A stretch of DNA of 64,000 bases from an uncultured Bacilli bacterium (GTDB lineage: Bacteria; Bacillota_I; Bacilli_A; RF39; UBA660). Numbering within the stretch: the first letter of the stretch is position 1; every line of letters begins with the position of its first letter. The stretch lies in assembly GCA_910584305.1 (NCBI GenBank), contig CAJTZW010000007.1:15072-79071 (forward strand), given 5' to 3'. Positions 26,628-34,429 of the stretch are shown here, piece by piece. The position numbers and the translations under genes are program-made. Below the pieces are notes generated by a model. The model searched no databases. It was given only the letters and a program-made list of their open reading frames with translations, and was not told the origin of the DNA.

Positions 26628-28046
26628 CTACTTTCTTTTTCCAAAATCTTGGACTTCCTTATATACAAAGTTACATAATTTTGATAGTTGCTCTTTACCT
26701 ATATAAATAACCCTACCTCCTGGAGGACTTATTTTATGATTTCCGAAAACAATCCAAATCGCATTCAAATACTGCGTAGGCATAGAGGCATACCCATCTG
26801 TAAATATAATCTTATTATCTGCTTTAGTAAAAGAATTCACAGCCACAGTAAAGTCTGTTCCTCCACCACCCACAAGAGGTATATTATCTATATCACTATT
26901 ATCCCTCACTTCATAAAAACCATAAAACACAGTATCAAAGCATCCAACTTTCATTTTTGAATTTTGTAAAATATTTTTACATTCTCTAAGAAAATTTCTA
27001 AGTAACACTTCACTGATAGACCCACTTGTATCAAGCAGTATCTCCGTTTCACTAGACTCTATTTCTTCTAAATGTGGTGTCACAACACCATATTCTATCG
27101 ATGCATTTTGAAATGACCAATCTTCTAACCCCTTGACTGTTTTGGATAATAAGGTTGTCCAATCAACAAATGAATCTGCCACACCAATTTCATCTATATT
27201 TCTTACAGAAGAATTTGTAGAAATTCCAACACCCACAGATTGTTTTGCTAAAGCATTTCTTAATTCCTCCAACTGTTTTTTTCTTTCTACCTTGTTTTGT
27301 TTAAAAACCTTTTTTTCTCCTAATTCCGCTACCTTTTGTACTTGTTCTTTAATTTTCTTTTCTCGCTCATCCTGTAAAGATACTTGTCCATTTTCCTTAG
27401 AATCTTCTTTTCTCTGGTTTTTCCTAAAAACCTTATCTAAAAAACTACGATTAGAGCTTTGTTGTTTTGGCTCTCCTTTTTCTTTTAAGTTATTATCATC
27501 CGGCTGGTTCTTTTGCTTCTGCTTCTCAATAGCCTTGTCCCACATACTATGTGAATCATGCCCAACGCAATTATTTCCTTTTTCTGGTGTAGAATTTCTA
27601 TTTTTAGACAGTGAATTTTCATCATTTTTGTTTTCCCGTTTTTCTAATAACCGTTGATATAGTTCCTCTGAATCATAATTAAGAGCATCAGAAATCTCAA
27701 CAACGTTATCCACCAACGTCAATCCATCATTCTTTAAAAACGCATTAATCACAGCATCTGTTGCTTTATTCCATGTTTCTTTGTCTTTACCTTCACTTCG
27801 ATAAATATGATTTAAAGCGACATGGCAGACTTCGTGTGCAAAGACAAACACCTGCTCACTTTCTGACAAATTATTTATAAAATCTGGATGATAAAAAATA
27901 GTTTCGGCATCTGTTCCTGCCGTCGGATTTCCATAATCATCTACACAATCCATTGTCTCAACATAATTTAAATTTGCTGTTATACTCCCAAAGATAGGAT
28001 ATTGAACAAGTAATTTACTTTTTATTTTATTTATATCAACACTCAT
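26628..28046 (-). CDS. VWA-like protein with N-terminal metallopeptidase domain (DUF2201 type)
   Basis: 472 residues. The N-terminal domain contains VFVFAHEVCHVALNH (about residues 67-81), a HExxH zinc motif as in DUF2201-linked peptidases. A charged, low-complexity linker (about 130-270) follows. The C-terminal VWA-like domain has the MIDAS set DTSGSIS, GGGGTDF and FTDG. Genes of this type are regularly paired with MoxR AAA+ ATPases, which are thought to load or remodel the VWA partner. It is the last gene of the DGR-target operon, one base after the upstream stop. Its role as effector of that system is inferred. Confidence 0.85.
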   Translation of the reverse strand: MSVDINKIKSKLLVQYPIFGSITANLNYVETMDCVDDYGNPTAGTDAETIFYHPDFINNLSESEQVFVFAHEVCHVALNHIYRSEGKDKETWNKATDAVINAFLKNDGLTLVDNVVEISDALNYDSEELYQRLLEKRENKNDENSLSKNRNSTPEKGNNCVGHDSHSMWDKAIEKQKQKNQPDDNNLKEKGEPKQQSSNRSFLDKVFRKNQRKEDSKENGQVSLQDEREKKIKEQVQKVAELGEKKVFKQNKVERKKQLEELRNALAKQSVGVGISTNSSVRNIDEIGVADSFVDWTTLLSKTVKGLEDWSFQNASIEYGVVTPHLEEIESSETEILLDTSGSISEVLLRNFLRECKNILQNSKMKVGCFDTVFYGFYEVRDNSDIDNIPLVGGGGTDFTVAVNSFTKADNKIIFTDGYASMPTQYLNAIWIVFGNHKISPPGGRVIYIGKEQLSKLCNFVYKEVQDFGKRK

Positions 28047-28047
28047 T

Positions 28048-28440
28048 TTATATATGTACCATCAATGAATATATATCTTCATCAATAGGATGTTCCTTTA
28101 AATTTGAACAAGTAACAAAAATCATACAATTTGGTGGCAACTCAAATGTACTAATTTTCTTATATTTTAAAATCTCCAGAAACTTTCTTTGTTCCTCTTT
28201 TGGAATTTGATTAATACAGTCAATCACTAACAAAGGCACAGCCTGATGTAATACCTCACTATACCATTGGGGCGACATATAATGAACATCCTCATAATGT
28301 CCTGACAACAAAGAAACATCACAATTAGCAGGCAAAACAACTCCCCCCTGAATTGCATTGGCAGAAATATCTTCTAATAGAATTGGAAAAACTCCCGCTT
28401 TTACATATTCATTCAAAAATTTTAATCTCTCATTATTCAT
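28048..28440 (-). CDS. AAA-like protein lacking a Walker A motif
   Basis: 130 residues, ATG overlapping the end of the MoxR gene, after GGGAGGG. The middle reads PLLVIDCINQIPKEEQRKF, resembling a Walker B strand (hhhhD) and the following helix, and LPPNCMIFVTCSN resembles sensor 1. No GxxxxGK is present, so it cannot bind ATP in the usual way. I infer a truncated AAA relative that acts as an adaptor between the MoxR ATPase and the VWA protein. Not recognised as a named family. Confidence 0.6.
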   Translation of the reverse strand: MNNERLKFLNEYVKAGVFPILLEDISANAIQGGVVLPANCDVSLLSGHYEDVHYMSPQWYSEVLHQAVPLLVIDCINQIPKEEQRKFLEILKYKKISTFELPPNCMIFVTCSNLKEHPIDEDIYSLMVHI

Positions 28441-30056
28441 CGTTTTTGCCCTCCCATCGATAGATGCTCTGCTCGTAACTCAGCAATTCGCTCCAGTCTT
28501 TTATCATCTCCATGAACCCAAAGACTATCGAAAGTTGCCACTATCTCAGGGCCTAACTTTGTTATAAAATTTCTCACAACTTCTAAATTTTCATCTGTAA
28601 CAAAAGAAAGACCTACCGCTGTCGCATATTTCTCTGAAATATCCATATATTGTAACCCTTGATCACTATAATTATTACTTACTATATCCTCTATCGTTAT
28701 TACTTGTTGCTCACAAAACTTAACAAAATCCTTTGTAATTTCCTCACCGACAAGTGCCCTTAGCATATTCGGATTTTTAGTAGTATATAAAACTTTAGAA
28801 GCCAGCTCCCATTTTCTTGGATCAGCATTTGGAGTTTCTCCATTATAAGGTGTTCTAAGCACCTCCTCACCCCTATATGCTACATAAGCATAAATAGCTG
28901 GGTGTATTTTTGATTCTAACTCTGTTCTCTTATAATCAAGTCGCTCATACTCTTCCTTTGGTGTGGCTGCCCATTTAAGCCATCCATCTACTGTAGTAGT
29001 AATAAAAACATGGGCCATTCTATTAAATAATGGTTGTGGGATTTCTGTTGCAGAAATAGAATCACATTTTTCATTTCCAGCAACAACAACCCTCGCATTT
29101 TCTGGTAGTTGCCACTTCCCATCTAGTTCCCTATCTAACACTAAGTTAAATGCTAAATTAAGTATATAATTCGATTTTACATTTGAAATTTCATCTAAAA
29201 ACAATATATGAATTTTATCAGGTTCTTTCTCACATTTTTCTTCTAATCGCTTTAACCATGTAGGCTTAATATCCATCATTTCACCCGTTTGTTGGTTATA
29301 CACAGATTTTCCTGCAAAAGAATCTGGATTTGCTGTTATCAAATACACAATTTCTGGATTTGGATCAAGTTGCTTCACTCTCGCACTCTTTCCCTCACTC
29401 GATCTACCATGTAAAAATACAGTAACTCCACCTTCTACAGATCCTTTAATGATATCTTCTTCACTTACCTCGCTGAAATCAAAGCCATATGGATTTTGTT
29501 TCCTATACGACGTTGTAGTTTCCTTTGATTGCGTATTAACTACATTAGAAAACGTCAATTCATTATGTTGAAACAAATCTTTTGATAAGTAATCATTCAT
29601 AAATTTTTTAATATCCGTTGTATTAAAATTTTTTGTCTTATAATCACTCTCACGGTTAAATTGTACACCTGCAAAAATTAGCTTTTCCATCAACATAATC
29701 TTATACTTTTCATCTATCAACCATTTGACTGGCTGTACTTCTATCCAAACAAAATCTCCATCTTGATACTGCTCACCATTTGAAAGTGTAAATTTTTCCC
29801 CATCATAATAAGAGTTAGCCTTTACTCTAACATACTTTTTACCATCATATTCATACTCAATATGTTCTTGTGCTAAAAAAGCACTATCATATTCATCATT
29901 TTTCCGTGAATCTGTTGTATATATATTTCCTGTTTTATTTAAAAATCCAGCATGTAATGCAGTTTCCAAACGATTCTGTAATAATTTAGAAACCGCTGTC
30001 TGTGGATAATAGCCATATTCTACCTCTAATATTTCATCTTTTCCTCGCCCACTCAC
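28437..30056 (-). CDS. DGR target, C-terminal part: DUF6273-like domain and MoxR-type AAA+ ATPase
   Basis: 539 residues when read from GTG at 30054-30056, but that GTG has no SD. The frame is continuous with the gene fragment at 30153-30380 and is separated from it only by a TGA (30153-30155) and a TAG (30135-30137) inside the variable repeat. The intended protein is therefore about 647 residues. Positions in this part: a DUF6273-like region (VEYGYYPQTAVS, about 12-23, to about 160), Walker A HGRSSEGKSA (216-225), Walker B ILFLDEIS (284-291), sensor 1 VVVAGNEK (324-330) and LFNR (343-346). MoxR ATPases work with VWA proteins, and one lies two genes downstream. Followed at once by the AAA-like and VWA genes. 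Confidence 0.85.
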   Translation of the reverse strand: MSGRGKDEILEVEYGYYPQTAVSKLLQNRLETALHAGFLNKTGNIYTTDSRKNDEYDSAFLAQEHIEYEYDGKKYVRVKANSYYDGEKFTLSNGEQYQDGDFVWIEVQPVKWLIDEKYKIMLMEKLIFAGVQFNRESDYKTKNFNTTDIKKFMNDYLSKDLFQHNELTFSNVVNTQSKETTTSYRKQNPYGFDFSEVSEEDIIKGSVEGGVTVFLHGRSSEGKSARVKQLDPNPEIVYLITANPDSFAGKSVYNQQTGEMMDIKPTWLKRLEEKCEKEPDKIHILFLDEISNVKSNYILNLAFNLVLDRELDGKWQLPENARVVVAGNEKCDSISATEIPQPLFNRMAHVFITTTVDGWLKWAATPKEEYERLDYKRTELESKIHPAIYAYVAYRGEEVLRTPYNGETPNADPRKWELASKVLYTTKNPNMLRALVGEEITKDFVKFCEQQVITIEDIVSNNYSDQGLQYMDISEKYATAVGLSFVTDENLEVVRNFITKLGPEIVATFDSLWVHGDDKRLERIAELRAEHLSMGGQKR

Positions 30057-30060
30057 TCCG
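30026..30060 (-). other. Candidate DGR hairpin downstream of VR
   Basis: About 40 bases after the VR the sense strand carries CTCCACGAACGGAG, a GC-rich 4-bp stem with a 6-base loop. DGR homing often uses a hairpin/cruciform a short distance after VR. The stem is shorter than the characterised examples, so this is tentative. Confidence 0.3.
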
Positions 30061-30097
30061 TTCGTGGAGATTGTAGATAAATTAGAGAACGGTAAAG

Positions 30098-30171
30098 CTG
30101 GGCGACCACACCCAAATCGTTTAATGACTCTAGTCTAGATACTAGTTCCAATTCAGTAAACGACGCGCGCG
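30098..30171 (-). repeat. DGR variable repeat (VR), 74 bp
   Basis: It matches the template repeat at 31689-31762 over 74 bases with 10 mismatches. In the sense (minus) strand every mismatch has A in the template: 10 of 27 template adenines are changed and 0 of 47 other bases. This one-sided A-to-N pattern is the hallmark of DGR mutagenic retrohoming. In the target frame it covers codons about 70-94 and ends with the identical block GGGTGTGGTCGCCCAG, the expected initiation-of-homing side. Confidence 0.95.
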
Positions 30172-30380
30172 TCATTATCACCGTCATCAGTTTTTGTCCA
30201 ATACCAGCCTGTACGGCTTTCTAATGAAGTATCTCCATTATAGTGATATCCACTAGACACATAACCACCTAAAAGAATTGCAAAATCTGTGATTGCTGCA
30301 CTTGTTCCCCTTTTTTGAATAACATCTAATGCTTGTGTTCCAAATATTTGTTCCTCTGTTAAAAACGTAAAATCATTCAT
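30153..30380 (-). CDS. DGR target, N-terminal part with C-type-lectin/FGE-like variable domain
   Basis: 75 residues from ATG at 30378-30380 (an upstream TTG at 30452 inside the RT gene also opens the frame) to the TGA within the VR. It begins MNDFTFLTEEQIFG and contains TSLESRTGWYWTKTDDGDND just before the VR; RTGWYW with acidic residues followed by the repeat is typical of DGR-variable formylglycine-enzyme/C-lectin-like domains. Without the two VR stops it would continue through RPALPFSN into the MoxR ATPase. In the present state the product is a fragment without a complete ligand-binding face. Confidence 0.8.
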   Translation of the reverse strand: MNDFTFLTEEQIFGTQALDVIQKRGTSAAITDFAILLGGYVSSGYHYNGDTSLESRTGWYWTKTDDGDNDARVVY

Positions 30381-30436
30381 ACGTAAATCACCAACCTCAT
30401 AATAACATAATTTTCTGAAATAGAAAATACAATCTT

Positions 30437-31471
30437 CTACTTTTTTTGACAAAAATTGGAAATAACTGCCAATTTTAGCCTTGAGCTTTCACTTGTATCC
30501 TTAATATGATTATAATATGCATTCTTCCTAGCATATATATATTTTTCATCCACTAACCCCTTATTCTCTAATTTTGCTAAAGTTTTAAGATGTCTTTTTA
30601 ATCTCACTCTAGAAGAATTTCGCAATTTTTGAATTACCTTTCCTGTCGGTGTTAAATAGTGACAATATCCTAAAAAGTCAATCCCATTTTTTACCTTGCC
30701 TATTTGTGTTTTATTATTTAGGGATAAATCAAGCCCTGTTTTACAAAGATTTTTTATTTCTTCCAAACAATATTTTAAATATGCCTTATCACTATGTATT
30801 AAAATCATATCATCCATATAACGAATATAATATTTAATTTGTAATTTTTCTTTGATGAAGTGATCCACTTTATTTAAGTATAAAAGAGCAAACCACTGAC
30901 TTGATTGATTCCCTAGTGGCAATCCTATACTGTTTAAAGAGGATTCATTAGAAATCAATTTTTGTATCATCCACATCTCATCCTCTGAAAAAGAGATTTC
31001 CCTCAAAAGATTTTGTAATATTCGATGATTTATACTAGGAAAATATTTTTTAATATCACACTTTAAAAAATAAAATTCATTATTTTTGCACAAAAAGTAT
31101 TCCCTCCTTAAAAAACTTTCCAATCGATGAATTGCAAAGGATGTTCCTTTTTCCTTTCTACAAGCCGCATTATCGTATATAAGTTTTCTCTCTATTCTAG
31201 ACTTTAAACAAACATCACAAAAACACCTTATTAATACTCTATCCTTATAGGGTGGCGCTTCAATCAAGCGTTCTTTGGGTTCATATACAATAAACTTTCT
31301 ATACCCACCTAACTCATATTTTTTAGTAACAATTTCATTCATCATATTCACTATATTAGCACTTAAATTTGCTTCAAAACGTATAACCTCTCCTTTATGT
31401 TGTTTTGATTTTCTACACTCCTTATGTGCACTATATAAATTTTCAAATGTAAATATATCTTCTAACTTCAT
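30437..31471 (-). CDS. DGR reverse transcriptase
   Basis: 344 residues from ATG at 31469-31471 after GGAGGTAAA. RT motifs: FLKCDIKKYFPSINHR (motif A with catalytic Asp), LPLGNQSSQWFALLYLN (the xGxxxSQ motif by which DGR RTs differ from group II intron RTs), YIRYMDDMILIHS (YxDD catalytic site), and NGIDFLGY. No maturase or endonuclease domain, as expected. With the Avd-like protein it makes mutagenised cDNA from the TR RNA. It lies between TR and target gene, and its 3' end overlaps the first possible start of the target. Confidence 0.95.
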   Translation of the reverse strand: MKLEDIFTFENLYSAHKECRKSKQHKGEVIRFEANLSANIVNMMNEIVTKKYELGGYRKFIVYEPKERLIEAPPYKDRVLIRCFCDVCLKSRIERKLIYDNAACRKEKGTSFAIHRLESFLRREYFLCKNNEFYFLKCDIKKYFPSINHRILQNLLREISFSEDEMWMIQKLISNESSLNSIGLPLGNQSSQWFALLYLNKVDHFIKEKLQIKYYIRYMDDMILIHSDKAYLKYCLEEIKNLCKTGLDLSLNNKTQIGKVKNGIDFLGYCHYLTPTGKVIQKLRNSSRVRLKRHLKTLAKLENKGLVDEKYIYARKNAYYNHIKDTSESSRLKLAVISNFCQKK

Positions 31472-31544
31472 TTTACCTCCAAAAAAAGAACACCCCTTAT
31501 AACGCACAAAGAATGCATACACATCCGTTGTTTGTGTAGGTGTT

Positions 31545-31667
31545 TTATATATTTGTCCACCGCACTGATTTTCTTTTAGCGGTTAGAAAAGAAGTAAATT
31601 CCTTCACTTTATAGCACGGATATACCCTACTTAGAATATATTTCTCTGGCCTGTTTTCTAGATTCAT
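31545..31667 (-). CDS. Possible 40-residue ORF between TR and RT gene
   Basis: ATG at 31665-31667 after GAAGAGATTTT, stop TAA at 31545. The product would be basic (begins MNLENRPEKYILSRVYPCYK). It lies within the RNA that must contain the TR and the RT 5' leader. It may be a real peptide, or the sequence may serve as RNA structure; I do not recognise it. Confidence 0.3.
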   Translation of the reverse strand: MNLENRPEKYILSRVYPCYKVKEFTSFLTAKRKSVRWTNI

Positions 31668-31688
31668 AAAATCTCTTCAAAAGTGAAT

Positions 31689-31762
31689 CTGGGCGACCAC
31701 ACCCATTTCGTTTATTGACTCTATTTTAGTTACTATTTCCATTTTAGTTAACGACGCGCGCG
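31689..31762 (-). repeat. DGR template repeat (TR), 74 bp
   Basis: Non-coding copy matching the VR, between the avd-like and RT genes on the same strand. The sense strand begins CGCGCGCGTCGTTAACTAAA and ends GGGTGTGGTCGCCCAG. In the target frame its codons are mostly AAY, the usual template design, but two are TAA (31744-31746 and 31726-31728). These are stops unless mutated. The GC-rich ends stand out in this AT-rich genome. Confidence 0.95.
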
Positions 31763-31810
31763 ACCAAGGAACACCCAACAAACAAAAGAAAAAATAAATC
31801 TACTCCTTAA

Positions 31811-31831
31811 TTAAAAACCTTTCGGTTTAAA
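31811..31831 (-). terminator. Hairpin after the avd-like gene
   Basis: Sense-strand TTAAACC GAAA GGTTTTTAA: a stable stem with a GAAA tetraloop and a short T run, 5 bases after the avd-like stop and before the TR. It could be a weak terminator or a processing site that sets the 5' end of the TR RNA. Confidence 0.45.
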
Positions 31832-31834
31832 ATC

Positions 31835-32419
31835 CTACATTCTTTTTCTCCATCTTTCATCATCACTCTTTTTCCAAGCTGCTGTCAAATTCATTGCCTC
31901 TGATAATTGTATAGAGATTTGTTTATACTGCCGTGGTAAAATACAACAGGCATTTTCTGCAAGCATAGCAATATATCCTAAAAGTTTTAATTTAATAATT
32001 GCTTCTTTCTGATAATTCTCTCTCTCTTTCTTTTTATCTAAACTATCTACACGTATAAAATTTGCTTGTAGTAAACATTCTAATGACTCTAAACAATAGT
32101 TTTGCATACGGTTTACAAAAACACCACGATATTTCTTAGGAGATTTCTCTGTAATTGCGATAATATAAGCTCCCAATTTTTTAACAGAAGTTATTACAAT
32201 CAAATCATTAGAATTATATGGGATTTTTAAAATACGATCAAGCCCTTTATCCTGTTCTTCAATCGTATCCCTTATCATTTCCTGATCAGCTTTTTTATCC
32301 TCTGAAATCCGAAATGCCATTTTTGTTGCAACTCTATCCTCTATTGTATTAACTATTCCTTCTACATTTTCTACATCCCTTGGTATTTTTAAATTATTAT
32401 CTCTACTAACTTGTAACAT
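31835..32419 (-). CDS. DGR accessory variability protein (Avd-like four-helix bundle)
   Basis: 194 residues from ATG at 32417-32419 (SD GAGGTAG); a GTG 21 bases upstream is possible. The C-terminal half fits Avd: KYRGVFVNRMQNYCLESLEC, then EAIIKLKLLGYIAMLAENAC, QYKQISIQLSEAMNLTAAW. Basic and helical, as expected for the pentameric bundle that binds RT and template RNA. The N-terminal 80-90 residues have no counterpart in the usual 110-130-residue Avd. Position directly upstream of the TR supports the call. Confidence 0.8.
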   Translation of the reverse strand: MLQVSRDNNLKIPRDVENVEGIVNTIEDRVATKMAFRISEDKKADQEMIRDTIEEQDKGLDRILKIPYNSNDLIVITSVKKLGAYIIAITEKSPKKYRGVFVNRMQNYCLESLECLLQANFIRVDSLDKKKERENYQKEAIIKLKLLGYIAMLAENACCILPRQYKQISIQLSEAMNLTAAWKKSDDERWRKRM

Positions 32420-32440
32420 ACTACTTACTACCTCAATCAC

Positions 32441-32980
32441 CTATACAACAAATAAATCTCCTATAAAATTAATTCCATCGCTTACAAAATTTATAAACAA
32501 ATAGAATGTATCCCGAATTCTGTTTTTCTTATAATCTTTCTTTGTAATCTTAAAAACGACACCATCTCTACATGATATAACATCACACTTTTGATGGTAT
32601 CTTGCATAACGTTTCTTTATGATATCTATATCAATATCTTCATTTTTAACAAAAAGAACAACACTATACTCTGCCAAATATAAGCTATCTGAAATAAATC
32701 GTCTATGATACCCATGCAAATCATCATAAGAAGCAATAATATATTGAATATTTTGTTTACGAAATTTCTTTCGAATCTTACGATAAGAAATCTTTTTAGA
32801 TGGACCCCTTTTTTTACCTTCCCCACCTGTATAATTTAAATCTGATAATACTGTAAATGTTGTAATATTCTGATTTTTATCAATTTCAGATAACAATTTC
32901 TCATCTAAACTGCCAAATCCCAATACACTTCCATGCATTGTACGAGAATTATCTAATAAAACCTTTTCTATTTTATTCAT
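32441..32980 (-). CDS. Conserved hypothetical protein
   Basis: 179 residues from ATG at 32978-32980 after AGGTGATGTTT, overlapping the tcdA stop. The pattern of alternating strands and helices (GSVLGFGSL, TTFTVLSDLN, IQYIIASYDDL, YSVVLFVKN) suggests a Rossmann-like fold, and the C-terminus has a short hydrophobic segment. No motif recognised. It is coupled to tcdA upstream and ends next to the avd-like gene, so it may belong to the core chromosome, not the DGR. Confidence 0.6.
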   Translation of the reverse strand: MNKIEKVLLDNSRTMHGSVLGFGSLDEKLLSEIDKNQNITTFTVLSDLNYTGGEGKKRGPSKKISYRKIRKKFRKQNIQYIIASYDDLHGYHRRFISDSLYLAEYSVVLFVKNEDIDIDIIKKRYARYHQKCDVISCRDGVVFKITKKDYKKNRIRDTFYLFINFVSDGINFIGDLFVV

Positions 32981-33659
32981 AAACATCACCTATCATATGG
33001 TGTACAAGATAACTTGTACAAAGAAGTCCCGCTACACTTGGAACAAAGGAACAAGAAGCAATCGTAATACCCTCATGTGGTATAGGTCTCTCCATACTAC
33101 AAACAACAGGAACTTTACCTGTAATATGCTCATCACGTACCATTTTTCGAATAATTTTCGCAATTGGATCATAAGAAGTTTTTCGAATATCCATAACTTG
33201 AAGTTTAAGAGGATCTAGCTTATTTCCCGTTCCCATACAAGAAACAAAAGGAATATTTCTAGAACTACATACACGAATAATCTCCTTTTTTACTTCTATA
33301 GTATCACAAGCATCAACGACATAATCCACTTCAGATGTGATTCGCGTAGCAATTTTCTCTGGTAAAATAAATTCACAAATCCCTATAACATTACACTCTG
33401 GATTAATATCCAAAATTCTCTCTTTCATAACATCCACTTTATATCTTCCAACCGTTGAATGAAGTGCAATAATTTGGCGATTGATATTGGTAATATCAAC
33501 TGTATCACCATCTATTATAATAAGCTTACGAATGCCAAGACGGGCTAGCGACTCTACAACATATCCACCAACTCCACCAATTCCTATAACCAAAACGGTT
33601 TTATTTTGAATGATTTCTACTTTATCTTGTAACAAAAGTTCTAATCTTGTCCATTCCAT
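32973..33659 (-). CDS. tcdA: tRNA threonylcarbamoyladenosine dehydratase (ThiF/E1-like)
   Basis: 228 residues from ATG at 33657-33659 after GGGTGTTACAT. Nucleotide loop GIGGVGGYVVESLARLGI, then IIDGDTVDITNINRQI, ACDTIEVK and SCMGTGNKLDP match TcdA/CsdL. It catalyses ATP-dependent cyclisation of t6A37 to ct6A in tRNAs. The usual C-terminal part is present. Confidence 0.92.
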   Translation of the reverse strand: MEWTRLELLLQDKVEIIQNKTVLVIGIGGVGGYVVESLARLGIRKLIIIDGDTVDITNINRQIIALHSTVGRYKVDVMKERILDINPECNVIGICEFILPEKIATRITSEVDYVVDACDTIEVKKEIIRVCSSRNIPFVSCMGTGNKLDPLKLQVMDIRKTSYDPIAKIIRKMVRDEHITGKVPVVCSMERPIPHEGITIASCSFVPSVAGLLCTSYLVHHMIGDVYE

Positions 33660-33694
33660 ATGTAACACCCAAAATAAGTATACAGAAAAATTGA

Positions 33695-33719
33695 CAAAAA
33701 AACAACTTTCGTTGTTTTT
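33695..33719 (-). terminator. Rho-independent terminator of spoIIGA-sigE
   Basis: Stem AAAAACAAC / GTTGTTTTT with a 4-base GAAA loop and T tail, after the sigE stop. Confidence 0.75.
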
Positions 33720-33736
33720 GTAAGCATTATTAGAAA

Positions 33737-34426
33737 TTATACATTAATTCCCTTTTCTAACTTTTGAATGATTTTCTTCTCAATCCTTGAGATATAAGAC
33801 TGACTAATTCCAAGCGTATCTGCAACATCTTTTTGCGTCATAGGCTCTGTTCCAAACAATCCATAGCGCATTACCATAATTTGCTTATCCCTATCATTTA
33901 ATTTCCCAATTTCAGCATGTAACAAATTCATCTCCGTCTCTCTTTCAATTCCAGAAGTTACCACATCCTCTTCTGTCCCTAAAATATCTTCCAAATGAAG
34001 TTCATTTCCCTCACTATCATAACTTAAACTATCTTCAAAACTAATCTCACTTTTTCTTTTCTTGTTCTTTCTTAAAAACATTAAAATCTCATTATCAATA
34101 CAACGAGAAGCATAAGTAGCAAGTTTAATATTTTTATCAGATTTATATGTATTAATTCCTTTAATAAGTCCAATGGTCCCAATACTAACCAAATCCTCTA
34201 AATCCACACCTGTATTTTCATATTTTTTTGCTAAGAAAACAACCAATCGTAAATTATGTTCTATCAAAGTATTTTTAGCAAATGTATCATTGAGCATCAA
34301 CTTCTCAACATAATACATTTCCTCTTCTTTGCTTAATGGTTCTGGAAGTTTGTCGGAACTTCCGACAAAAAAAACTGAATATTTTCCTAATACTTTGTAA
34401 ATCCAAGCTAACAATTTTTGTATCAT
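33737..34426 (-). CDS. sigE: Sporulation sigma factor SigE (pro-sigma-E)
   Basis: 229 residues, ATG after TTGGAGGGATAATAT. The amphipathic N-terminal pro-sequence (LLAWIYKVLGKYSVFFVG) precedes PLSKEEE, where processing by SpoIIGA is expected. Region 2 (LVVFLAKKYENTGVDLEDL, IKLATYASRCIDNEILMFLR) and region 4 (QKDVADTLGISQSYISRIEK) are complete. It directs mother-cell transcription early in sporulation. Next to spoIIGA in one operon. Confidence 0.95.
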   Translation of the reverse strand: MIQKLLAWIYKVLGKYSVFFVGSSDKLPEPLSKEEEMYYVEKLMLNDTFAKNTLIEHNLRLVVFLAKKYENTGVDLEDLVSIGTIGLIKGINTYKSDKNIKLATYASRCIDNEILMFLRKNKKRKSEISFEDSLSYDSEGNELHLEDILGTEEDVVTSGIERETEMNLLHAEIGKLNDRDKQIMVMRYGLFGTEPMTQKDVADTLGISQSYISRIEKKIIQKLEKGINV

Positions 34427-34429
34427 ATA

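Noticed and set aside
27133..27657. Long plus-strand frame opposite the VWA gene (174 codons)
   Set aside because: Cys/Phe/Ser-rich composition typical of antisense to a Lys/Glu-rich linker; the minus strand carries the VWA motifs.
30054..30056. GTG as the true start of a free-standing MoxR gene
   Set aside because: No SD precedes it, and the frame upstream is continuous through the VR into the 30380 start apart from two stops created at template adenines.
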